This document shows, piece by piece, positions 34,485 to 46,164 of a stretch of DNA of 64,000 nucleotides (position 1 is the stretch's first letter; each line of letters opens with the position of its first letter). A program made the translations under genes and the position numbers. The stretch lies in contig CM114274.1 of the NCBI GenBank assembly GCA_050084515.1, positions 19,468,001 through 19,532,000 of the forward strand. The letters run 5' to 3'. The notes below the pieces were generated by a model that saw only the letters and a list, made by a program, of their open reading frames with translations, was not told the DNA's origin and did not search any database. Source of the DNA: Blasia pusilla (lineage: Eukaryota; Marchantiophyta; Marchantiopsida; Blasiales).

Positions 34485-35262
34485 TCTTGATCCAATTTGG
34501 TCAACAAGGTTAGCGGCTTTGCAATCGAACTATAACCTTTGACGTACCATCGATAGAAGTTCGATAATCCCATGAATGCACGAACTTGACTCACATCTGT
34601 AGGGCGTGGAATGCGTGAAATAGCCTCTACCTTCGTCTGTTGCACACCAAGGTCCCCTAGGTATATCGTATGACCCAAGTATTCAATATGGTCATAGAAG
34701 AACTTGCACTTTCCTGGATGTAGCTTGAGCCCATGTAACTGCAACGAAACACCTCCTCTAGATGTTGCTCATGCTCCTCAACCGTGGCGCTAAAGACTAC
34801 AATGTCAGCAATATAACACATAGCAAAATCGAGATCTTCCAAGATCCTATCCATGATCCTCTGAAACTCAGTCGGGGCATTCTTTTACCTGAATGGTAAG
34901 AACCGCCATTGGTACAAACAATCCTTCCCGTGAGGATCGATGCCCCAAAATGTCGTCTTCTGCCTGTCCTCCAATTTGAAAGGCAATTGATGGTATCTGG
35001 CTCGCAAATCCAATGAACTGAAGACCTTTGCATGCCTAATCGTATCAAAGATCTCCTCAAGGGTGGGCATGGCATACCTATCAGACTTCGTCTGCCCATT
35101 GATAGGTCGGTCATCTCCACACATCCGCCTATCCGTCCAGTTGCCATGCACATCCTTCTTGGCGGGCATGACAGTGGCAGATGCATACTCTCCATATGAC
35201 ATCTCCACTAGTCCTGCTCCAACCAAGTCATGGCTCCTACTGTGAATCACATCCCTCTCCAT
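34485..35262 (-). pseudogene. Gypsy-1 reverse transcriptase
   Basis: Frames at 35,262-34,885, 34,854-34,657 and 34,744-34,430 give GLVEMSYGEYASATVMPAKK, MCGDDRPINGQTKSDRYAMP, VFSSLDLRARYHQLPF (motif A), CYIADIVVFSATVEEHEQHL (motif C) and HPGKCKFFYDHIEYLGHTI. In motif C the usual YIDD reads YIAD, so one catalytic Asp is lost. Frameshifts separate the pieces. Confidence 0.95.
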
Positions 35263-35739
35263 GTCACTATACCTGTAGGGTCATCGGAAGATTGGTGTGT
35301 CACTTGAAAACTCAATGCATATCCTTGGACCCTTCAGCGTACCCAAATCATGCATACTATAACTCCTAAGGAACTAGTGTATCTGACGCCGCTCTCCTCC
35401 TCTCAACTTAGGGCCCATAGCTGGCTCCCAAGTCTCCATCGTGACTATGGTAGGACTCTCGGGCGTGGATGTCGGTGGTTGCTATGGTGCAACCCCATCT
35501 TGGACAATGGAACTCTCATCTCCACGTGCAGTACTCGAAACCACGCTCGATGTTGTGGCTATCATCTCTTGGCGTACCTCCAAAACATCCCAAGAATTCC
35601 AAGGGTGTCTCTCCCAATCACCCTTGGTGTGTTGATCTCCTCGGATCTCGCCCCCAGCCACTGCCTCAACCATCTCGGTAGGCATGGGGTTCACCAACGC
35701 AACAGTTATGAATTGTGGCATCCTCAAACAACGTTGCTC

Positions 35740-36700
35740 AGCCACTCCTAAGCTGAAAATCCATATCAAGAAATTCAAGTCCATCGCCTGATCCAAGGCA
35801 TGACGTCGTGATGCCTCCGATAGTGATGGTGATGCCGTCACTCCTTTGGGGAATCCCATAACTCACTCTCGCTCATCAGCGTTGGGCCCCACCAACCCCT
35901 GTACTTGGTCATCCCAAACCAAGCCACGTCTGGCCTCCTTGAATGCATAGGAAGCGGGAAAACTGACCAATGTGGGAAAGGTTGCCCATGGCCTGCCAAT
36001 CCTGTTGACCATAGTCAACGGCGTTCGATCATCGTGCCTCACTGCATGTGATCGACGGCCCGGATCCAATATAGAATCCACCAACAAATCAGAGGGACGC
36101 TCCACTCTCGCAGAAGCCCTCCCCAACACCTCATGTGGTACCAAGTTGGTCCACCAAAGACGCGGGTGGTATGCTTTAGAACCTACACTCGCCGCACCTA
36201 ACAACACTGCTGGGCCGATCCATGCGCGCATCTGATATGCACTCGTCACCACGTGGGACCTCGAATCGCCCAAAATTGGCACATTCTCCAAAATGTATGT
36301 TGGAGAACGAGGCTGATGCTTCTGTAAATGTCACAAGATCCGCATAATCTCCCAAAACAACGTGGACTAAGTGTCAGCTAACTCGCTACCTCGTCCAACA
36401 CTCGATTGGCCCAGAGAAAGCCAACCAGCAATGACCAAGTCTATGGTCCCTACCCGCTCCAACAATGAAATGTTCCTCGATAGGGAACTCTAGTAACCCT
36501 GAATGGCGGACGCATCAACAAGTCGGGAAAACGGAGGCATAATTGCGCCACATGGTGAAGTGAAGCGCACCTTGCAACATCATCAATCTCAACGTATAGG
36601 TACTATTGCACGCGCACTCCTGCCTGCAAAACAATAGCTAAACCAGTGTTGATCCCTCCAAAGAGATCCAGCACGCGAATACCCTTCTCTAGGATGCACC
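35740..36700 (-). pseudogene. Gypsy-1 cytosine-5 DNA methyltransferase domain
   Basis: Between protease and RT lies a C5-type methyltransferase in the normal motif order. Motif I RVLDLFGGINTGLAIVLQAG is at about 36,640-36,680, followed by YVEIDDVARCASLHH (motif II). Motif IV DLVIAGWLSLGQSSVGRG is at about 36,400-36,450, and motif VI YILENVPILGDSRSHV at about 36,255-36,295. Motif VIII SKAYHPRLWWTNLVP is at about 36,140-36,185, and the motif IX/X region MGFPKGVTASPSLSEASRR followed by LDQAMDLNFLIW at about 35,770-35,860. In motif IV the expected Pro-Cys-Gln reads Leu-Ser-Leu, so the catalytic Cys is gone. Stops follow motif I and precede MGFP. The family methylates cytosine using S-adenosylmethionine. 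This copy cannot. C5-methyltransferases in charophyte retrotransposons have been published, so the domain type has a precedent. Confidence 0.88.
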
Positions 36701-37040
36701 ACAAAATCAGGATGGTGTCCAAAGAGGCCATAGCATCACTCCTAGCTACCTCACGTTCCTCTGACCCGTCACGCTCTGGTGCAAACGTTTCACTCCATGC
36801 GGTCTGCACATGCTCAGTGGCTAAGCGTCGAAGCTCCTCAATCGAGCCCCAAAGCGGTATCTCTCCTCCACGAACTGATGCGGCTACCATGACACTCCTC
36901 TTCATAGAAATGTCAAGAATGGGAGTATCCTCTATATGGACATGTTCCTCAATCAAATCACTGGGCCAAGTGATGGCAATGCTAAATGCTGCTAAGGTCG
37001 CCATCTCTCCTGATCGTCGCTCGATCACTGCACCTGTGAA

Positions 37041-37695
37041 TCAAACGGGTAATGAGCTAAGGTGCCCATCATCTAATTGCCATCTTGGTCTGTAGGACGC
37101 TAACTCCTCCCAATAATCCAGGGAAAACCTCATTGGGTATAACACTACTCCACTAACCAAGATGTCGTAGAACTTTGCATCAGTCACTATTGCCTTGGCT
37201 CGCACCACGGACTCATATCTAGGATGTCCCGAGCAAATCCTCACCACAACCTCCTCTTGGGTGATATACTGTGTGGTACTCGCTCCACCCAAGGATGTCT
37301 GTATCCGAAATGGACAACGCTCCGTATCGGCTAAAAGCTCTACCTCATGGACTCACCAAGTGTAAGACTTCTCCCCGGTTATCCAGCAAAACAACACTAG
37401 AAGAAGCCATGGCACGCTCTATCGCGGGTCTAGCGGGCATCTTTGCCATCCTAGCAATCGCAACCTGCCATGAATCTGACGTGGACCGCCTGAGCACCCG
37501 CTCCAAGGACAGGTCCATCACCTCCTCTGCGATCACCTTTGAACGTGATGCAAGAACTCCAACTCCATGCTCACATAGCGTAGTGGCCAACTGGAACACC
37601 TCAATGGGCGTACCTCCCAATGTCATAACATCGGAAGCAGAAAATAGTGGAGCACGGTACACAATTGTGGTTGCCCCCAACATCATACTCGACAC
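37041..37695 (-). pseudogene. Gypsy-1 protease region
   Basis: The 37,292-37,041 frame reads GGASTTQYITQEEVVVRICS, VRAKAIVTDAKFYDILVSGV and LYPMRFSLDYWEELASYRPR, the C-terminal half of a gypsy retropepsin. Just upstream, VVLLDNRGEVLHLV occupies the place of the D-S/T-G active site, which here reads D-N-R. The domain is therefore recognisable by context but its active site is mutated. Confidence 0.7.
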
Positions 37696-38049
37696 ATGCT
37701 CCTCCTAAGCATCAACAATAAGAGTCTTCGCACTCGTTTCTCCCATTCCCCTCCGTGCCTGCACACCAATAACATCACCAACTCTCCGGGAACTCTGATC
37801 AATACTCATCGATGGGGTCCTCATCGCCTCGGACAACGTGAAAGACTGAGGAAGCCTGGTCTGTTTCCAGGCTTCCCCTCACTGTGGATCCAACTTTGCA
37901 AGTGCTCCAAGCATCACAACTACGGCGGCCTCCATCTCAGCAACCCCGCACATCCAACCATGATCCTCCATATCTCTGGTTGCTCCATATGATGTCGATG
38001 CCACGGATCCGGCATCGGGTAATATCAATGCCATAGCGGCAATCTGCTC

Positions 38050-39420
38050 CTATAGTTGCTGTATCTGAGCCGCCATCCCAGCCTCATGCATGGAGTCTCC
38101 CTCAACGCGTCTAGATGGTGGGATTCTACCTCCTCCACGGGCAGCTCCACCACCTTGTCGGGCAACTCCAGCTCCTCGTCCCGCAACAGGACCACCTGGT
38201 GCACGATCTCTAGGCCCATCCGGACCGGCTACTCGCTGTGGTGCCCTCTCTGGCCCTCGGTCCAGATGTAACTCAGGGTGTAAACTGAAACACTTGGCGC
38301 ATGTATGACCATATCTCTGACAATAGTCACACTGATAACCTCCTAGTGTAGCATCATCTCCTCCTCCATGCTGAGGCACACGTCCATGACCCTAACGAGT
38401 CCAATCACCTTGATGATGGGCTCCACCACATGACCAACAAGTAATCGTAGGCAGTTGCTATTGAGCCGCATATGAAGGTGCATGTCTCTGTGGCATGGCC
38501 TCTCGGTATCCTCCCTGAGCTCGTGGTGCCACAGTCAACCTATCTCGAAGTCCACGTTGTTGCACTGGTGGTGCAGACAATCGTAACTGCTCTCGCCTAG
38601 AACCCATGGTGGCTACGCTCTCCTCCGCTATGTTGCGCTCAATGTTCTCGACGGTCCTAAAAACATCTCTCAATGTAGGGGAGGTGTTCATAAGAAGCAC
38701 CTCCTCCCGCACCCGTGTGCGGAGGGTCCGGTTTAGCATCGCGTACCATGATTGGATAGCTTGAGCCTCTGTCACATCCTGAGTGACGTTGGTCAACCGG
38801 TGCAAGCGAGTGTAAGCCTCATGCAAACTCTCAGCCGAGTGCCTCTGGAAGTCGTGGATGCTTTGCAACTTCTCCGTCCGTACTCCTTGGTAGCTCGCCC
38901 TCAACTCAGCGAAGAACTCAACCACGGGGTTGAACCTGGGACGAACCTGACTAGATGGTGCAATAGCTCAAGTGCAAGTGACCCCTCCTAAAACATCACT
39001 AGTGGAAGAGGAAGTAGCCTCTCCTGACTCCTCCTCCTCATCTGGGAACGGCTCCGTCCATGACACATAGTGTGGGTCATAGTAGAGTCGTCATGCCTCA
39101 ATCTCCTGAGCATATCTGTGGGAGAACTCATGGTAATCGTCCATGGGCGCCCCCCCTAAATGCTGGAACATACCATTCCATGTTGTAAACGGGTTGAACT
39201 CTCTAGAGTTCGTAACCCACTGTGAGTCACACCAACTCCTCAACTCCGCAATGAAGTCGTGTAGCTCTATATTCCCTACAGCACACGAAAACCTACGCAA
39301 TCTTCTACCTCGGTCGTCCATCTCGTACGCCCAACTGGTAGGACCACTCAATGTGTACTGTGGATCACTAACATACTCCTCTACATACTCCCCCTCGTCT
39401 GAAGATGACATAGAAGGAGA
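38050..39420 (-). pseudogene. Gypsy-1 gag with CCHC zinc knuckle
   Basis: The gag begins near 39,411 with an acidic N-terminus (SSSDEGEYVEEYVSDPQYT) and WAYEMDDRGRRLRRFSCAVG. It continues after a stop as VEFFAELRASYQGVRTEKLQ, FQRHSAESLHEAYTRLHRLT and QAIQSWYAMLNRTLRTRVRE (retrotransposon gag domain), and ends with CDYCQRYGHTCAKC (CX2CX4HX4C) and a Pro/Arg/Gly-rich tail. Gypsy-2 shares the N-terminal part almost residue for residue. Confidence 0.92.
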
Positions 39421-40835
39421 TCGAGGTGGTCTCTCACGTGGAGGCCCTCAAAACCTCGCACGACTCCGGGTAAATCCTCCAGAGCTACTCTCAGGTCCAC
39501 TACCTCGCCTCTCAAAATCCCAAAAGGACGCCGTGATGACCCTCATGCCCCTCTCTCAAAATCACTCTCAACCTTGCGTGTAATCACTCGATCACTCAAT
39601 ATAACATGTAGCACTCAATCTACACTTTCTTAATGAGATGTGTATTGTGCGGCAACAAGCGGCGTGGTGTGGCAATCGGCCATCCTATCATCTCATCGAC
39701 AAGACATACCCTCAACTCTAGACATCCCACATAGGTCTATGTCCCCTAAACCCATACATCAATGATGCTCTAAGCATCTGCACAAAACCCAATATCCCCA
39801 AATAAGTGCCCAATACCCGCAATTCCCTCACACATGCATGGTAAGAGACCAGAATGGGTAACCTGACAATAATATCGATGTCGCTCCTCCACAACTATAA
39901 TCTCGATCCCAACTCGGTCATGAAGAAAACTCCTCCAATCAGCAAGTCATACTCCTCTCGTAGTGACGCTGCTCAAACCTCCTCGATATGCGGTGTAGGT
40001 CCATCGGTCTGGTGCGGCACGGCACTCAAGCATGGGGTGCGGAACTCGGTGGCATACCCTCCTCAATTAGCAATTCACACGCTCTGCTCTTAAGTGAAGA
40101 AGCGGCTCCGCGATCGAGACGTGCGGTGTGGGCACGAGCGGCACGGCGCGGCAATCGAAGGCGCATTGCGCCTACGGGCATCATGGCACGGTACTCGATC
40201 GTCATTGAGAGGCTACCAATCACAACATAGCATCATGAAATGAAAACTCAAATACCATAACCCCACGTCACCTGCCATCACTAGTTGATGATGAAACTGC
40301 GATGGCGGTGGCGTCCAAAACAAAGTACGTGGTGGTGGCGCAAGTCAGAGTATCAACGGTCTTCGTGGAAGATCCTCCACTCCGTAATGGCGGCAATAGC
40401 AACCAAGGGTGGACAATGGCCAAATTGCAGCTCGGAGCAATGCTAGGCGGTGGCAGCGGCGACGCCTCCTACACAAAATTTCTCTTTCTCCTACACAAAA
40501 TTTGGCAGCGCTTCTGCGCTAATTTCTCCCAAAAAAAATCTAAAACTTGTGAGCACACAAATCACCAAGCTACATGGTTCTCCCAAGAGCATGAGCATGG
40601 ACCAATCCGCCCCCATACTCAATTCCCATCAAAAATTGGGCAGCGCTTCCGCGTGCCACTCTCATGTACAAAAAATCAGCAAAGAAAAATAACAAACTCG
40701 CACGGCTCTTGCTCCGGTAAGCACTCCCATGAGCCATGAAGCAGGGAACACGGTCCCCCAACCTGCACCAAACATCGAGCAACCAGCGAGCTCCCCTATG
40801 AAGCTCTCTCACTCACTCATTCTCTCTTTGTGAAA
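39421..40835 (-). other. Gypsy-1 leader (segment C) between A1 and gag
   Basis: This is non-coding. It is similar to 49,741-51,370 of Gypsy-2 (reverse complement), for example the CATGTAGCTTG and GCGGAAGCGCTGCCCAATTT stretches. In both elements segment C follows segment A directly, without a B segment. Confidence 0.7.
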
Positions 40836-41348
40836 TAAGATCCAATCTCTCTCACAACACCATAGTTCTCACATGTATGAACTCTCACATGTCTTTCTCA
40901 ATGTCAAACCAAACCCACTCTCCTAATGAGAGGCTTGGGTTACACACACAAGGCAAGCAAGACCATAGCTCCACCGCCTCATGCCAAGAGGTTCAACAAA
41001 GAGAGAATGAGCTCTCAAGCTCTTTCTCCTTGAGGTATACCCCTCTCCTCTCCCAAACTCTCTCCATGGTAACCTATGCTTCCAAGTCACCTCCTTGGCT
41101 TTTGACCTGATGTAGGAGGTGAAGGGCCACTTACCAAAAATACCAAGTCGACCATATACTCAAAATGGTACTTACCTGAAATAGTAGGTTCCTCAATATG
41201 GGTCCAAATGAGCTGAAACAAAGGGAAAACCTGCTCTCTCAAGTTTTCCGAGGCCTCAGCAGGTCATCCTCGACCTCTTGAGCTTGTCCTCCACTACTCA
41301 CGAAGGCGCTCTACTAGATCTCATCGATCTATCCTAAAAGACGTGACA
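40836..41348 (-). repeat. Gypsy-1 terminal segment A1
   Basis: This outer 5' repeat of the element starts on the minus strand with TGTCACGTCTTTTAGG and matches A2 at 31,604-32,120. No B segment follows it. Confidence 0.9.
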
Positions 41349-41972
41349 AAGGCTTTGTGACTACGGGAGGAAATTTGACATAAATCTCCTATGAGAATAA
41401 GCAACTTATCACCAAATAGATGTAAATTACCTTAAGGTGATACTTCATTTAAACGCATTGCTACAATCTAAAGAAGTTTTGGTATGAACATAGAGCACTC
41501 ATCTATGACTATTACTGGGGAGGCTTTTAGTCTTAGATAGTTTTAAGATGCAATATGCATGCGGGGTAAATCACCTTTAATAGGTATTGCAAATGTAAAA
41601 TATAGTATTGTTGCATCAGGGTGCAACACAAGTTGTGGTCGTTAGAAGTGGTGAAATTTTCTTGTACTTCCAGTATTTAAACATGAAAGTTACAAAGTAT
41701 GTCTTTCCACATCCGAGAGGTCCTTTTAAAAGTACAAGGCCAAATTTGCAAGATATTAATTTCTGAAATAGCTCTTTTTGCTTAATATTAAGAGTATTGA
41801 TATCATGTTCATCTAAATTATCAATATCTACCTGATGTAAATTTTGTTTAGTGGTACATGGTGGTGACATCATTAAAGAAATATCTATTTGTAGCTTAGG
41901 TTGTACAATATCTCTAACTTTCGCAAGTATTTCTACAACATGGACTTGACTCCACAAATTTTTTTGTTGCAT
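41349..41972 (-). pseudogene. Helitron PIF1-type helicase, N-terminal half
   Basis: The frame reads NTLNIKQKELFQKLISCKFG, then VLLKGPLGCGKTYFVTFMF (Walker A GPLGCGKT). Further along, in partly broken frames, come ASPVIVIDECSMFIPKLL (Walker B, DEC) and DKLLILIGDLCQISS (motif III). It stops at 41,349 where Gypsy-1 is inserted and resumes at 31,487 with motif IV. Helitron RepHel proteins carry this helicase at the C-terminus of the Rep domain, which is the order seen here. Confidence 0.92.
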
Positions 41973-42051
41973 GCAATCTAACTAATTCATACACATCTTC
42001 AATGTTATTCACCAAATGCCTATGTACGTATTCGTGAATATGTGTCCATCC

Positions 42052-42759
42052 TTAAGCATTGCACGAGAGCAAAGTACTTTCATCTCTAAAGTGAACATGG
42101 GAAAAAATAACTACGTAGAAGAACTCATTCCATTGATGAAGAGGGTGGAATTCAGTAAATTTGACGACACGGATTGTTGTACATACTAGATTTCCTAAAT
42201 TGTCTAAAGTTAAAACTTGGTCAGATTTCTTTGGGTAAGATTTCAAGAGTTCATAGTTGGACCAGTAGTGAATGAAGGTTATGTTCTCATGATTTTTAGG
42301 TCTGTTAGAATACAACGTGATTGGATGAATGCATGGTATTCATGCATTTTTATAGAGTGAACTTTTCATGTTTGGAGGACTACAATCAATGTAGTGGACT
42401 GCATGGGAACGATATATTATAGGTATCTCCAAAAAAGTTAAAGCAACCTCATTTGAGGACGCAAATCTGTTGAGGACTACACTAGAGATTAACTTAAGAT
42501 TAATATCATCTTGTCCTCCAAGTCCTATGCATTTTTTTGTTTCACTATCTATGTCAAGCGCTCCTGTTGGTTCAAATTTTAGGGCATATTTCAATAAATA
42601 GAAAGACCAATCAGTATTCGTTATACGTTGTATGTTCATGTGAGCTCCCCAAAGAAGTAACACAAGAGGATGGTAGGGTATGAGATCTCTATGCTCAATT
42701 GATGGTCTATTATAATTCCATCTCATAGACAAAGGATCAATAAATGGAGTTGTATTCAA
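42052..42759 (-). pseudogene. Helitron Rep-helicase linker region
   Basis: Frames at 42,759-42,340 and 42,315-42,052 give YHPLVLLLWGAHMNIQRITN, WSFYLLKYALKFEPTGALDI, IPIIYRSHAVHYIDCSPPN and FHPLHQWNEFFYVVIFSHVH. These are the conserved segments between Rep and helicase in plant Helitrons. Frameshifts are present. Confidence 0.88.
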
Positions 42760-42910
42760 GTTCGGAGATGTTGGGAAGCCGAGACGGCAATATGGTTTTT
42801 GTTGCTTCTTTCTTACTACATAAATTCCGTCTTTGCATTTGTGTACTTTTTTTTATAACATATTCTAACAGAATATCAAGTGGAGAAGGTAAGTGGAGAA
42901 GGTGAGTGGT

Positions 42911-43612
42911 CTAAAGAATATGTACCCTGATTTTTTTTATTGGTGATGGAATGTCAATACAAATTTCATTAGTTATCTGGTTCACATCTAAAGGTTCTAT
43001 CCAAAGTATCATGTGGCAATGGAGGCTTCCTCTACCTTCTAGCTCATAGCGAAGTAAATACTTTTCCTCACAACCAAGCAAGCATGGACCACTAAGTATA
43101 AATCGGCAGAAGAAGGAGTGCAGCCGGGTGTGGAAGAGTTGTGCATATTGAGATGGAGCATATTGCCATATGAATGTTGGGTTCAATTTCTGAAGTAGGA
43201 GCTCAATGTCATTGAACTCAGGTCGACGACCTTCAGATACCTCGTCAGATGTTAGGGTGAGGAAAAAATGGGGCATACCCCATTTATGAACCATGGCTTT
43301 CAAGTCTTTCAGGTGTCTCCTGTGCCACGTAGGGCTCCTTGGAAATTGTGGGCTTATGGGATCTTTTGAAAGATGGTAGTATAAGTCTTCCTCTTTAAGA
43401 TAGGGTTTCTGTTTTCTCGGACTATCTAACACTCTATTGAGTATAAAACTTTGACTATTTGAACATAATTGAATTGCTTGACGTAGTTGATGCATCATAA
43501 GGGCATAAGGCTTGTATAATGAAAAAACACTCAATAATTGTCTAGGGCGATTGCGGAAATATTCAGCAAATGTATATTTCTTTGCAAAGTGCCTACGTAA
43601 ATAAGAAAACAA
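42911..43612 (-). pseudogene. Helitron Rep (HUH endonuclease) domain
   Basis: A 234-residue frame: MMHQLRQAIQLCSNSQSFIL, SPTWHRRHLKDLKAMVHKWG, MPHFFLTLTSDEVSEGRRPE and, at the end, YELEGRGSLHCHMILWIEPL with the His-Cys-His (HUH) metal motif. This is the rolling-circle replication initiator of a Helitron, which nicks one strand through tyrosines. The tyrosine segment normally downstream lies in the broken region at about 42,760-42,910. The upstream frame at 43,764-43,531 continues the protein. Confidence 0.92.
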
Positions 43613-44663
43613 AAAAAAGGAAAAAAACCAGTTTCTATAGTTATATTTGGATCCAGGGAAGCGCCAATATTGTCTGTGAGGAAACTCTCATGCGCACATG
43701 CATTTACACATAGTGTGAGGCTTCCATTATAAAACAATATCAGTAGATGTGCGCCTAAGGACACTTAAGGAATAGGTTACATCTTGTATAATATTCAAGT
43801 CTAGGTGATAAGGAACGTGACTCATGGAATGAGTCACTTGGCCCTTATCCTAAGATTGCTTGATTATACTCTGGACAGCGGTGGATGGAAGTATGATTAA
43901 ACCAGAGGAAGGACTAGGTAATTATGCTAATGTCTTGTAACTCTTATAAAGGGCATTAATCTGAAGATTCACAATAAATATTTCATGTAGAGTTCTTGAA
44001 ATAGGTATGTTAGTTGTATTGGCACTACTATCAAAATTAAATGCAACAAGCGAAGAGTCTAAAAGGGAAGACACGTAGAAGAAACCCTTATGGAAGCCAC
44101 TAAACTTTTTTTTTCAATTCCTATTCTTGAATCTACAATTGATAAAAGCTACAATTCAATAGGGTTAATGTTTAAAATCTTCCTTACGTAGGATGGTGTC
44201 ATGTACACATTTATATATGTGCGTGGGTTTGCTGAAATACACAGATCACTTACATGGAAGTGACCTTGTGTTGGTATGATATAATCTCGGAGGAAATTGT
44301 TGCATAGTGCATACAGTGGATACAAGGAAGATTCCAAAATAGACTTTTCTTTCGTAAGTTGGAGTAAAGAACATAGCCGCAATATCCACAACATTGCATG
44401 TCTGTAATGGTGGACTTGCATATTTATTTCCATTTGACTAGATACTCAACTACAAATGGCTAGGCATAACAATAGACTTGGCATTGTAACTTCCTCTGTA
44501 GAGCAATCTTTGCCCATGCTGAGACCCTCTTTAGGTTTAATCTATGTTTGTTCATCATAGTATGTTTTCTCCTTGACAATGTGCCTGAACTCATATACAT
44601 CAACGTGTTGGCTTGAGTAGGTGCTTCATGAAGGGTTGGCCTATTATTATTACAGTTTGTCAT
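43613..44663 (-). pseudogene. Helitron N-terminal coding region (decayed)
   Basis: Minus-strand frames at 44,663-44,460 and 44,433-44,149 have a basic N-terminus (SRRKHTMMNKHRLNLKRVSA) and helical segments (AMLWILRLCSLLQLTKEKSI). Position just upstream of Rep suggests the Helitron's N-terminal part or 5' region, but no domain is certain. Confidence 0.45.
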
Positions 44664-45479
44664 TTTGTCGTCTTAGAAATGTTGGGAATACATTACATTG
44701 TCTATAGTAAAAGGCTATTTATGGTTGTGATATTGATTTTACAATGTCTGGGGATACTTGTGTAATGTGAGATATATAAGAATACATGTTCACTAGGTTA
44801 TGCAGGCTGATTCAACTCTAGAGGGCATCTCAAATAAGATTTGCAAGTGAATGTAAGTGAGATGATTCTCTTGGAATTTGTTATGTCTGATTAACTCATG
44901 CATACTAGAGAAGTGTGCATATAACTTGGTCAAATGTTTACACTGGTCCAATAGATGTACCTAGGGATTTTGGCTTTCTTTGAGGCAAATTTTAAGTGCT
45001 CACCTTACTAATCTGCCAAGTGATATGGAGTCAGGTTGAATCCTAGACTTCTGTATACAAAGTAGCCGACAGGTAGTAGGAATCCAACTCGTCTCTGAAA
45101 TAACGTGTTAGAGAAGAATGGTGTGACGATAATGGGGGAACGAGGAAAAAGTGAAGAAGCCTCCCAAAATGCCTGAAAAGTTGGACTAACAGGAAAAGAA
45201 TGGGATCACTCATGCAGCCAACTTGTCGAAATCCGATAAGTCGCCTGAAAGGGGTCTAAAAAAAGTAAGCAAGAGAGTCCCGATAGGAACTTCGTCAACC
45301 TGGTCTACAAATATCACAAGACAAAAGAATTTGTGCATACATCTGTACTTATCCTAGTTCTATTTTTGGCTTCTAACTTGTCGACGGGTTCATAGAAACA
45401 AAATCACATACCATTCAAATCAATGAGGAAAACATTACAGACATGCCCCAGAAAAGAAAAAATTTCAAATTCACTCGCT
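44664..45479. other. No gene recognised; Helitron to palindrome-element boundary
   Basis: AT-rich sequence with no convincing frame. The first palindromes appear just after it. Confidence 0.4.
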
Positions 45480-45800
45480 ACCTGCAAACAAACAACCCAT
45501 CGGAAACCAACGAATTGCAATAGTAGGCAATCATTAGTTTGCAACTTCTTGGAATTTCACATGTTGCAAACCTAGTTCTTGGTTTGCAACTTGTCGATTT
45601 CCGACGGGTTGCAAACCTTTTTCAGGAACTGCAAATTGTCGGAATCCAAGAAATTCCAAACTCGCTCGTTGGTCCCTCATTTTTATAGTTGCAAACCACA
45701 ACCCAAATTTGCAACCAGATCGTAATCCGACAGTCCATGGTTCCCTGGTTTGCAACCTGTCGGAAACCGGTGGGTTGCAAAATAAATAGCATCGAGTAGA
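45480..45800. repeat. Palindrome cluster 1
   Basis: About five copies of a palindromic motif whose arms are CAACCCGTCGGA and TCCGACGGGTTG, here diverged (for example TTGCAACTTGTCG with CGACGGGTTGCAA, and GCAACCTGTCGGAAA with CCGGTGGGTTGC). Confidence 0.8.
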
Positions 45801-45950
45801 TAGATTAACACAGTCGACAAGAACAAAAAACAATTCTGCAAAAGTTTACAAAAACCATCATGGTTCAAAAACTTCTTGTCCTTTATTACATCCGAGGGAA
45901 GTTCAGAAATGTATATTTGATCTAGTCTATGATTTCCTCAGCCTCGTCAT

Positions 45951-46163
45951 CTACAAATTTACTCCTAACTCTCCTGGGTTCCTGTACAAAAGGAATGTCT
46001 TGGGATACAAGTGGCTCCTCTGGCCGATTGTAGACGGGGATTGTAAATATTGGGGCATCTGAGAGCCTTGGCCCCCCCTAAGTACACCATAACGGTGTCG
46101 TGTCGAGAGCCTTTCTTCGAGCAAGGGCGGGCCTTCTAGCTGCGGTAGATACGGTCGATGCAA
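45951..46163 (-). other. Possible minus-strand exon, unidentified
   Basis: The frame (HRPYLPQLEGPPLLEERLST, SPSTIGQRSHLYPKTFLLYR) could be a terminal exon of gene B. No domain or splice site is certain. Confidence 0.2.
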
Positions 46164-46164
46164 G

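Larger units (their letters stand above)
31488..41348 (-). mobile_element. Gypsy-1: Ty3/gypsy element with methyltransferase and PHD remnant
   Basis: This is a 9.86 kb minus-strand insertion bounded by TGTCATGCG at 31,488 and CGTGACA at 41,348. AAGG occurs on both outer sides (31,484-31,487 and 41,349-41,352). The order along the minus strand is: repeat A, leader, gag with zinc knuckle, protease, cytosine-5 methyltransferase, RT, RNase H, integrase, PHD remnant, then repeats B-A-B. It interrupts the helicase of a Helitron. All reading frames carry stops or frameshifts. RT before integrase places it in Ty3/gypsy. Confidence 0.92.

Noticed and set aside
31488-41348. DIRS-order element with tyrosine recombinase
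   Set aside because: The repeat layout resembles PAT/DIRS, but the coding region has an H2C2 zinc domain and DDE-type integrase tail, and no tyrosine recombinase was seen.
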